Assembly (NCBI GenBank): GCA_031288935.1
Contig: JAITQL010000251.1
Coordinates: forward strand, 1 to 8,418
Direction: 5' to 3'
Source of the DNA: Tannerella sp.
GTDB lineage: Bacteria; Bacteroidota; Bacteroidia; Bacteroidales; Tannerellaceae
DNA: 8,418 nucleotides
The notes under the pieces are model-generated. The model searched no databases. It saw only the letters and a list, made by a program, of their open reading frames with translations, and was not told where the DNA came from. Position numbers and translations under genes: made by a program. How positions within the stretch are numbered: position 1 is the first letter of the stretch; each line of letters opens with the position of its first letter. Below are positions 1 to 5,887 of the stretch, one piece after another.

Positions 1-344
1 TAGGAGTCTGGTCCGTGTCTCAGTACCAGTGTGGGGGACCAACCTCTCAGTTCCCCTATCCATCGTCGGTTTGGTGGGCCGTTACCCCGCCAACTGCCTA
101 ATGGAACGCATGCCCATCTGCCAGTAATAAATCTTTAACAAATATCTCCATGCGGAGCCCCTGTTTCATGCGGTATTAATCCGTCTTTCGACGGGCTATC
201 CCCCTCTGGCAGGCAGGTTGCATACGCGTTACGCACCCGTGCGCCGGTCGCCACCAGGTATTGCTACCCGTGATGCCCCTCGACTTGCATGTGTTAAGCC
301 TGTCGCTAGCGTTCATCCTGAGCCAGGATCAAACTCTTCATCGT
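1..344 (-). rRNA. rrs: 16S ribosomal RNA, 5' part (runs off the left edge)
   Basis: On the minus strand this reads as the first ~344 bases of a bacterial 16S rRNA, the core of the small ribosomal subunit. The universal 27F site, AGAGTTTGATCCTGGCTCAG, is the reverse complement of 318-337, followed by the conserved GATGAACGCTAGC and the ACACATGCAAGTCGA segment. The left edge (taggagt) is part of the site used by the universal 338R primer, so the window covers about E. coli positions 1-342 (variable regions V1-V2). The mature 5' end is placed near 344 by counting back from the 27F site and could be off by a few bases. The GGCTTAACACATGCAAGTCGAGGGG context and the short V1 loop look like Bacteroidales, closest in my memory to Tannerella. 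The rest of the gene and the rrn operon lie outside the window. Confidence 0.97.
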
Positions 345-491
345 TGTTGTTTTCTTGTTTTTTCCCTTTGCTCCGGATTCCCGTTTTTCTTTCCCTTCCT
401 GTTTTCTCTTGACGGTACTTCTTCCTGCCGTCTCCTCCCCGCAACCGTCGCAGCCTTTCAGCCGCGGCACGCGGAAACAAAACGACGCCCC

Positions 492-508
492 GCCGGCATC
501 CCGCCGGC
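492..508 (-). other. GC-rich hairpin in the rRNA leader
   Basis: Two GCCGGC hexamers (492-497 and 503-508) are separated by five bases, giving a 6-bp all-GC stem with a 5-base loop in the leader RNA. Because each hexamer is itself a palindrome, the pair is both a direct and an inverted repeat. It is about 40 bases downstream of the boxA-like site. It may be part of leader folding for processing; no U-run follows it, so it is not an intrinsic terminator. Confidence 0.45.
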
Positions 509-547
509 AGGCCTCTTCTCTTGTACTACATCTTGTTTTATGTAAAT

Positions 548-560
548 CTTTCAAAGAACT
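548..560 (-). promoter_or_regulatory. boxA-like antitermination site in rRNA leader
   Basis: The minus strand reads AGTTCTTTGAAAG, very close to the boxA element found in rRNA leaders of many bacteria (for example TGTTCTTTGAAAA in Bacillus). In characterised systems boxA RNA is bound by NusB-NusE and helps RNA polymerase resist Rho termination across untranslated rRNA. It lies ~160 bases after the predicted start point and ~200 before 16S, as expected for a leader boxA. The call rests on the motif and its position only. Confidence 0.6.
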
Positions 561-727
561 CTCTTTCGTATAAAAACGATCGGCACAAATTGGGATTCTC
601 TTTTTCCCCTCCAAATTTTCAAACCGCCTTTTTCAAACTCCAGTTCAGTTCCGGTTTTTGTCAAAAGCACTCTGATCTGTCCATGTCTTGTCCGCCTTTA
701 TTCCGCGCTTCTCTCTCAAAGCGGGTG

Positions 728-759
728 CAAAGATAGAAATCTTTTTCTCTCCCTCCAAA
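728..759 (-). promoter_or_regulatory. rRNA operon promoter, Bacteroidetes type
   Basis: The minus strand has TTTG (759-756) as the -33 box, a 20-base spacer, and TATCTTTG (735-728) as the -7 box. This is an exact match to the Bacteroidetes primary-sigma consensus TTTG / TAnnTTTG with the usual spacing. Transcription should start near 722. The DNA upstream (760-850) is very rich in A and T, as expected for an UP-element-like region at a strong rRNA promoter. Confidence 0.88.
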
Positions 760-931
760 TTATTTCGAATGTTTTTTCTCAACAAAATCTCAAATCGCTG
801 AATTTGTCTGATTTAAAATTTTAAATTTCAGAAATTGGATTTCATTTTCATCATGTGATCACCGCAAAGAGTAACACGAACGGCAGGTTCATACTTTTAG
901 CGAGAAACCTGTATCCTTTTTCATCCCATGG
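760..931. other. AT-rich spacer between acyltransferase gene and rRNA promoter
   Basis: This untranslated stretch separates the stop codon of the acyltransferase gene from the rRNA promoter, both on the minus strand. The half next to the promoter (760-850) is strongly A/T-rich and holds the dyad at 798-832. The other half is less AT-rich; it has an 8-base palindrome GTGATCAC (855-862) and a weak CAGGTT/AACCTG pairing. I see no GC stem followed by a T-run on the minus strand, so no intrinsic terminator for the upstream genes can be named. Confidence 0.5.
798..832. repeat. A/T dyad upstream of the rRNA promoter
   Basis: The core ATTTAAAATTTTAAAT (811-826) is a perfect 16-base palindrome. It is flanked by TCTG (807-810) and CAGA (829-832), which extend the dyad with a 2-base bulge. 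An overlapping pairing of CTGAATTT (798-805) with AAATTTCAG (823-831) is also possible. It lies about 50 bases upstream of the -33 box. It could be an upstream activating or protein-binding site, or a weak hairpin at the end of the preceding transcript. It is not followed by a T-run on the minus strand. Confidence 0.5.
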
Positions 932-1978
932 TCAAACTGACAAATTGCGTCGAAGGATACGCTTCTCCAGCAAATGCCAGGACAGAGCGGAAAATAACAG
1001 TATAACACAAAAACAGGTCAGGAATAAACCGGCCGGATGATCTTTCATCCAATTGATATACAAAAATAGCTGGATCACCGGATAATGATACAGATAAAAT
1101 CCATACGAGAAATCGCCACAGCGTGAAACAACTGACAGCTTGCCGAAATAATAGGCACACGAAATAATCAGGACGGCAAACGCGATCGGATAGGTCAATT
1201 CAATCAACCAGTGTCCGACCAGAAAATATCTCATCAAGAAAACGAGCGCAGCTACAGGCAAAAACCAGCGAATATGATGCTTTGTGATGAAGTCGAAATA
1301 AAACAACAAGATGATTCCTGCTATGAAAAAGCGGATTTGACCCAGAAACTGCCGCTCCAGGATCAAATACAACTCCTTTCCGGTAGATTCGTGAAGGAAA
1401 GACATGTAACCGTCGAACAGATAAGACAGAAGATAGACTGCGCACAGGACGAAAACAGGTTTTCGCCGCAGGAAAAACGCCAGCAACGGTACCGTCGCGT
1501 ACAAAGCCAATTCCACTTTGATCGTCCACAAGGCGCCGTTGACGTACGGAAAGGCATGATCCGCAAATACGCCGGGCAACGTCGGTTGCAGGAAATTCAG
1601 AAAAGACAAATTGGCAACTGTGTATTTGTAAAAGCCGTTGGATGTAAAATAGTCCGATGCGGGAAGCGTACTTACCAAAGACAACAATACGGCGCAGGCA
1701 ACTACGACCAGCACGTAGGCCGGCACAATCCGCCGGATGCGTTTGCCGCAATACGTCCACAAACTCGCACTCCGGTAATAACTTCTTGTGATCAGGAAGC
1801 CGCTGATGACAAAAAAGCCGGCTACGCCCATCGCCGACGTAATTGGCCACCACAGCGGCGTAACCGTCGTCAACTCGCCGAAATGGGCGATGAATACCGA
1901 AAAAGCAAAAACCAGTCGCAGGAAATCAAAACCGTTTCTTCCTGAAACGTCTGGAGAAAAAACAGGCTGGACAGACAT
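932..1978 (-). CDS. Acyltransferase family 3 membrane protein (OafA/NodX type)
   Basis: This 348-residue multi-pass inner-membrane protein belongs to the acyltransferase-3 family, whose members move acyl groups such as acetyl onto sugars of LPS O-antigen, peptidoglycan or other surface glycans. The family's R-x10-H motif is seen as R21...H32, followed by GFFVISGFLI (54-63), the RIRRIVPAY segment (80-88), WTIKVEL (151-157), SYGFYLYHYP (291-300) and a C-terminal HLLEKRI. About ten hydrophobic segments are visible. The length is normal for a stand-alone member without an SGNH domain. The start lies only 3 bases after the stop of the upstream methyltransferase gene, so translation is probably coupled. 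It is the last gene before the rRNA promoter. The family is clear, but the acyl group and acceptor cannot be read from sequence; glycan modification is inferred. Confidence 0.9.
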   Translation of the reverse strand: MSVQPVFSPDVSGRNGFDFLRLVFAFSVFIAHFGELTTVTPLWWPITSAMGVAGFFVISGFLITRSYYRSASLWTYCGKRIRRIVPAYVLVVVACAVLLSLVSTLPASDYFTSNGFYKYTVANLSFLNFLQPTLPGVFADHAFPYVNGALWTIKVELALYATVPLLAFFLRRKPVFVLCAVYLLSYLFDGYMSFLHESTGKELYLILERQFLGQIRFFIAGIILLFYFDFITKHHIRWFLPVAALVFLMRYFLVGHWLIELTYPIAFAVLIISCAYYFGKLSVVSRCGDFSYGFYLYHYPVIQLFLYINWMKDHPAGLFLTCFCVILLFSALSWHLLEKRILRRNLSV

Positions 1979-1981
1979 GTA

Positions 1982-2839
1982 TCACAGGTAAGGGTTTTCC
2001 AGCGTCCGGGGCTGTCCGGCATGTGCTTCGTTCCGGCGCTTGTGATCCAGAACATGCAGGAAATAAATATGCTTCAGCCACGAAGCCTGTTTGAAAACCC
2101 GCTGACTTGCCAGAAAGGCATGCGGCTCAATGACCCGCTTGTCGTGCCGGAGGTTAAATTCGTCAATGGCCAACAGCTCGCCGCAACGATGGTTGTGTTC
2201 TTCCTTGTGAATGTCATCGAAATAAAGATAAACCAGGTCTGCGTATTTCTCCGGATCACCGTCAAAAACCGTCAGCGCATCCACCGTCGACGAATAATAA
2301 TCCACGTCAACTGAAACGAACCCGATGGGAGCCTCCGGCGAAAGTGCTTCGAGGAAAGTCTTCACCCTGTCCCTGATGTTTCCCTGAATGATACGGACGC
2401 CGGGATTCAACTTCCCGTGCAACCGTTCATAATTCATGGGATAGTCGCCTTCGCGGTACAAATCCGGATGATCCCTGTAATCCTTGTGCGGGGGCATGCC
2501 CGTGACATTGTCGAAGCCATAAATGTCGAACCGTATGCCAGTGATTTTCGCAATCCGGCCGGCAATGCGCTGAATATTTATCAATCCTGCGCCCGACGCT
2601 ACGCCAAACTCGATGACGCTGATCGCCCTCAGCCCTGATTTGGAAGCCCGGTCAGCCGCCTTCAGCAAACCGAAGGCGTGCTGCTGCCGAAGGATCAGAT
2701 CGAAAGCGATCCGGGCGCGGTATGACCCGAACAGAAAGACAGGGATGGCAAGCTGGTTCTGGTGGAGCGGTTCCGTCAACCGCTCCACGAAGATGCGTCG
2801 CCAGATATAGCCGTGTTGCAGTTTCTTGAGGAATGACAT
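1982..2839 (-). CDS. Class I SAM-dependent methyltransferase, TylF/MycF-like
   Basis: The protein has 285 residues. It shows the SAM-binding motif I as IEFGVASG (76-83), an FDNVTGMP segment (109-116) like the FDSFxGLP of TylF-type enzymes, SVDVDYYSSTVDAL (176-189) and an acidic FDDIH (207-211). In TylF/MycF sugar O-methyltransferases the matching Asp residues bind a divalent metal that positions the acceptor hydroxyl. The first ~70 residues have no motif I recognise. No signal peptide is seen, so it is probably cytoplasmic. It starts 15 bases after the porZ stop and ends 3 bases before the acyltransferase start, suggesting one transcript. The fold assignment is fairly secure. O-methylation of a surface sugar is inferred from family and neighbours, and another small-molecule acceptor is possible. 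Confidence 0.75.
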   Translation of the reverse strand: MSFLKKLQHGYIWRRIFVERLTEPLHQNQLAIPVFLFGSYRARIAFDLILRQQHAFGLLKAADRASKSGLRAISVIEFGVASGAGLINIQRIAGRIAKITGIRFDIYGFDNVTGMPPHKDYRDHPDLYREGDYPMNYERLHGKLNPGVRIIQGNIRDRVKTFLEALSPEAPIGFVSVDVDYYSSTVDALTVFDGDPEKYADLVYLYFDDIHKEEHNHRCGELLAIDEFNLRHDKRVIEPHAFLASQRVFKQASWLKHIYFLHVLDHKRRNEAHAGQPRTLENPYL

Positions 2840-2854
2840 GTTACGGAATGGGTT

Positions 2855-5179
2855 TTATCGTACAACAGCGATTTTCGTCACTACGCTTTCTTTGGCTCCG
2901 GAAGTGGAAGCCAGCACCAAGTAGATGCCGGTAGCCACGTGATTCCCGCTGCGGTTGCGGCAATTCCATGCCATTTGCCCGCCGGCGGATTTCCCCTGGT
3001 AAATCAAGTTGCCGGACAAGTCGGTGATCTTGATGTTCGAGTCGCCAACCAGTCCGGTGATGATGACCTGATTGTCGACCGCCAGCCGCACCGGATTCGG
3101 ATAGGCATACACGTCGGCATACTGTCCGGAGGCTTCTATCGCTTCCCCGCGGTAGGAGATCAGACCTTTGTCGGTGCCGAAAAAGACTTCGCCCGTCCGG
3201 TGATTGATGGCGATGCTCAAAATATTGTTGGAGTATAGCGGAGAATTGTCCGTATTGAAATGGTGAATCGTCTCCGACCCGTCGGGACTGACAAGGAAGA
3301 CGCCCGAAGAGGTAGTACCGATCCATTTCCGGTTGCCGCCGTCCACTGCGATGGCGTGCACCTCTTCGCCGTTCAGGAAATAGTACCGTTGTCCGTTCTC
3401 ATCCTCGCGCACGATCTGGCTGCAATACAGATTGTCCGGATTCTCAATGGCTCTGTTCGGTACCGAACAGATCACCGGGCCTTTGTTGGTGCCGATCCAG
3501 ACTTCATGATTCAAATCCTCGACCATGCTATAATAGGCGCTGGCATCAATGGCGCTGCCGGAGGCTCCCTTGAAGGAAGAAAAATAATTGAACACATCAT
3601 CCGAGGTGTTGTCCAGGGTGCCTTTGTCGTCGAAGACAAGGATACCGGGCGAACTGCTGCTGTGCGGTACATTGACCCACTTATAGCCTTTGGAGGTAAT
3701 CAGTATCTGATCGACGAAATACGCATTGGCAACGCCCGGATAATAGAGCGACAGCCACGTACCGTCGGCTTTGCGGACGACGATCCCGTTATTGACCTCG
3801 CTGTTCGTCATCCAGAGATTTTTGTCCCTGTCGTAGCCGAAGCCTTGCACGCGGACGTAACGGGCGCCGGGAACGGTGGATTGCAAGGCGCTGTTCGTTT
3901 GATCATACAGCTGGACAAAAACGTTCTCCTTATACTCCAGTACGCCTTCGCCGCAGGTGCCGACAAAAAAGTGAGACTCGTCGTCGGGATCTATCGCGAC
4001 GGCGGTATAATCCAGGCAAGTAAACCCGACACTCTGGCTGACCGCGTTCTCGTCAAAATTAAACCATTGACCGTCCCGATAATTCATCAGCGTTCCCGGA
4101 TTATAGTAGCGGACGGTTTTGGAGCGTCCGCCGCCGGCAATCCACAACTTCTGGTCGTGAAACTTCAGGAAGGCGGAGAGGTTGCGTTTCGGGCCGTCGA
4201 GGTTGAGGCCGGAAACAATTGTTTCGTACCGGTTGTCCGCCGTCTTCCGGATACCGGTTAAGCCGTCTTCCCCGGATGCCAGCCAATAGGTTCCGTCACT
4301 CGCCAGGCCGGACAGGTCGTTGATGACGCCCGGATTGACGGTTTCGTAGCTGCCCAGCGATTCGTAAACAAACAAACCGGACGAGGTATACGCAATCAGG
4401 CGTCCGGCGATGATTTTCATTCCGTTCAGCCACGTATGCCTCATCAGGGTGTTGACTGCGCCTCCGGGTTCCAGATAGAACACGCCGCTGCTATCCACCC
4501 GGAAACAAAGTTTCCCTTCAAATTCGCACAGCTGGCGTAGGTTCCTCGCCCTGACATCGGAAGGCAAGTCCTGCGTGCTCCAGTTGTGGATGTCGGCCAG
4601 ATTGTCGTTTACGGCAGCCTTGAGGAGGCCGGTTTCCGTAGCGGCGTAGACGGTCTCGCCCTGTATGCAGACGCCGTACACGGCCATGTCCAGCCGGTAG
4701 GTTTCCGCAATTTCCTTTTTGCCCAGCCTGACAACCATGATTCCGAACCTGGCTGCCACGTACGCATTTTCGTTGTGAAAGTAAACGTCGTAGATCTCCT
4801 TGTCGCGAATGGCGGTTGTATTTTTCAGGTAAGGCAGGTTGTAGATACCGTCCTCGCACATGAGGTCGATATTCCCGTTGGTGTAGATGACGAGCAGCGT
4901 TTTTGCGGAAACGTTGTATCCGATCCACTGAATGTCCGTATCGTTGAGGCCGGTTTGCCGGGAATAAACCGTCACGCGGCCGTCTTCCTTCCCGTAGCTG
5001 TAGAGCGTTCCGTTGGCGACGGCAAACACCTGGCGTCCCGTTTCGGCCACCTTCGTCGTGTTATACGTAGCCGGGTAGGAACGCCATTCGCCTACCTGCT
5101 GTGCAACGAGCGGCAGGCACAACGGCAGAAGCAGGGAAAGGATCATTCCCCGCACATTCGTCGATCTCTTCGTCTTCAT
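2855..5179 (-). CDS. porZ: T9SS attachment-complex protein PorZ (beta-propeller with C-terminal sorting domain)
   Basis: This 774-residue exported protein matches PorZ in layout and nearly in length (P. gingivalis PorZ is about 776 residues). It has an N-terminal signal peptide (basic residues, hydrophobic 12-26, likely cut after A26). A long beta-propeller region follows, with late repeats of the W/F-GT-x-x-G type at about 560-567, 619-625 and 665-672. The T9SS C-terminal domain starts near YPNPV (693-697), passes through ITDLSGNLIY and GIYLV, and ends in KIAVVR. In P. gingivalis PorZ sits on the cell surface with PorU, PorV and PorQ, keeps its C-terminal domain, and helps attach cargo to anionic LPS. 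It lies 36 bases after rdgB, with a dyad in the gap, and 15 bases before a methyltransferase gene. The alternative is another propeller-plus-sorting-domain surface protein, but size and architecture favour PorZ. Confidence 0.85.
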   Translation of the reverse strand: MKTKRSTNVRGMILSLLLPLCLPLVAQQVGEWRSYPATYNTTKVAETGRQVFAVANGTLYSYGKEDGRVTVYSRQTGLNDTDIQWIGYNVSAKTLLVIYTNGNIDLMCEDGIYNLPYLKNTTAIRDKEIYDVYFHNENAYVAARFGIMVVRLGKKEIAETYRLDMAVYGVCIQGETVYAATETGLLKAAVNDNLADIHNWSTQDLPSDVRARNLRQLCEFEGKLCFRVDSSGVFYLEPGGAVNTLMRHTWLNGMKIIAGRLIAYTSSGLFVYESLGSYETVNPGVINDLSGLASDGTYWLASGEDGLTGIRKTADNRYETIVSGLNLDGPKRNLSAFLKFHDQKLWIAGGGRSKTVRYYNPGTLMNYRDGQWFNFDENAVSQSVGFTCLDYTAVAIDPDDESHFFVGTCGEGVLEYKENVFVQLYDQTNSALQSTVPGARYVRVQGFGYDRDKNLWMTNSEVNNGIVVRKADGTWLSLYYPGVANAYFVDQILITSKGYKWVNVPHSSSSPGILVFDDKGTLDNTSDDVFNYFSSFKGASGSAIDASAYYSMVEDLNHEVWIGTNKGPVICSVPNRAIENPDNLYCSQIVREDENGQRYYFLNGEEVHAIAVDGGNRKWIGTTSSGVFLVSPDGSETIHHFNTDNSPLYSNNILSIAINHRTGEVFFGTDKGLISYRGEAIEASGQYADVYAYPNPVRLAVDNQVIITGLVGDSNIKITDLSGNLIYQGKSAGGQMAWNCRNRSGNHVATGIYLVLASTSGAKESVVTKIAVVR

Positions 5180-5186
5180 CGTTTGC

Positions 5187-5208
5187 TTTACATTATATAT
5201 ACTGTAAA
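5187..5208. promoter_or_regulatory. TTTACA-N10-TGTAAA dyad just upstream of porZ
   Basis: A 22-base dyad with perfect 6-base arms, TTTACA (5187-5192) and TGTAAA (5203-5208), surrounds an A/T core. It sits in the 36-base gap between the rdgB stop and the porZ start, with its near edge 7 bases from the porZ ATG. The shape resembles an operator for a dimeric regulator. It could equally be a weak AU hairpin controlling porZ translation, or chance in an A/T-rich gap. No TAnnTTTG promoter box is visible beside it. Confidence 0.35.
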
Positions 5209-5215
5209 CTTGCCG

Positions 5216-5809
5216 CTACTTTACCTTTGCCAGAAAAGCGGCCAGTTTGGAGACGGCCTGCGCGCGGTGGCTGATGGAGTTTTTGACGGAGTTGCTCAGT
5301 TCGGCAAACGTTTTCACATGGCGGTCGGGAATGAAGACCGGGTCGTAGCCGAATCCGCTTTCACCGCGCATGTCATCTGCAATCTGTCCGCTGACAATCC
5401 CCTCGAACAAATGCTCCTCGTCGCCCAGCATCAAGGCAATCACCGTCCGGAAGCGGGCGCTCCGGTTGGTAACGCCCGACAGCTTGCGGAGCAGTTTCTG
5501 TACATTGGCGTAGCTGTCGCACTCATCTCCGGCATAACGCGCCGAGTAGACGCCCGGCTGGCCGTCCAGAGCGTCTACCTCCAGGCCGGTGTCGTCGGCA
5601 AAACAGTCGTATCCGAACTTCTGACGGACAAAACGGGCTTTTTGCAGGGCATTTCCCTCCAGCGTATCGGCTGTTTCGGAAAGCTCGTGATAATACCTCA
5701 AGTCGGCCAGACTGGTCAATCGAATACTTAACGGAAGCATGGCCCCGACTTCTTTCAGCTTATGCTCGTTATTGGTTGCGAAAACAATCGTTCTCTTCAT
5801 TTTTTTCAT
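5216..5809 (-). CDS. rdgB: XTP/dITP diphosphatase (RdgB/HAM1 family)
   Basis: This 197-residue cytoplasmic enzyme hydrolyses non-canonical purine triphosphates (XTP, dITP, ITP) to monophosphate and pyrophosphate, keeping deaminated bases out of DNA and RNA. The family motifs are in order: TNNEHK (12-17, substrate phosphate/base contact), ADDTGLEVD (71-79, with the catalytic acidic pair), GVYSARYAG (86-94), GFGYDPVF (152-159) and SHRAQA (180-185). The length is typical. Two in-frame starts are possible: 5809 (MKKMKRT) and 5800 (MKRT). Many relatives begin MKR or MK directly before the TNN segment, so 5800 (194 residues) may be the true start. It lies 78 bases after the ABC-F gene and 36 before porZ. 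I see no clear promoter in the gap before it, so it may be read through from the ABC-F promoter. Confidence 0.96.
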   Translation of the reverse strand: MKKMKRTIVFATNNEHKLKEVGAMLPLSIRLTSLADLRYYHELSETADTLEGNALQKARFVRQKFGYDCFADDTGLEVDALDGQPGVYSARYAGDECDSYANVQKLLRKLSGVTNRSARFRTVIALMLGDEEHLFEGIVSGQIADDMRGESGFGYDPVFIPDRHVKTFAELSNSVKNSISHRAQAVSKLAAFLAKVK

Positions 5810-5887
5810 TTTGCTCTATTTCTATATGATAACGAAACGGATGGCGTAAAATTGTATGACGCAAAACCGTTCGCCGGATGATTCGTT

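Larger units (their letters stand above)
345..721 (-). other. rRNA operon leader (5' external transcribed spacer)
   Basis: This is the transcribed leader between the rRNA promoter start point (about 722) and the mature 16S 5' end. No protein gene is supported here. The minus-strand ORF reaching into it (306-614) overlaps the 16S gene and has low-complexity Lys/Arg/Glu composition. The leader RNA contains a boxA-like site (548-560) and a GC-rich hairpin (492-508). The ~95 bases just before 16S (345-440) are strikingly purine-rich on the RNA strand. In known rrn operons such leaders carry antitermination signals and pair with the 16S 3' flank for RNase III processing; the partner sequence lies outside this window. 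Confidence 0.8.

Noticed and set aside
306..614. A 102-codon minus-strand open frame in the rRNA leader
   Set aside because: It runs into conserved 16S sequence and its Lys/Arg/Glu bias simply reflects the purine-rich leader.
1211..1945. A 244-codon plus-strand open frame opposite the acyltransferase gene
   Set aside because: Its composition is Gln/Arg/Lys-rich, as expected when hydrophobic membrane codons are read on the other strand, and it has no domain.
3260..4261. A 333-codon plus-strand open frame opposite porZ
   Set aside because: The minus-strand porZ frame covers it fully and has a signal peptide, propeller repeats and a sorting domain. The antisense frame shows none of these.
4586..5731. 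A 381-codon plus-strand open frame across the porZ start and rdgB
   Set aside because: It runs antisense to two well-supported genes and through their intergenic gap, with no recognisable domain.
5831..5887. Inverted repeat AACGAA / TTCGTT with an inner GCGT / ACGC pair between the ABC-F gene and rdgB
   Set aside because: The arms are short and far apart, and no T-run follows on the minus strand. It is too weak to call a terminator or operator.
5810..5887. A possible promoter for rdgB
   Set aside because: A TTTG is present on the minus strand, but there is no acceptable TAnnTTTG box at the right distance.
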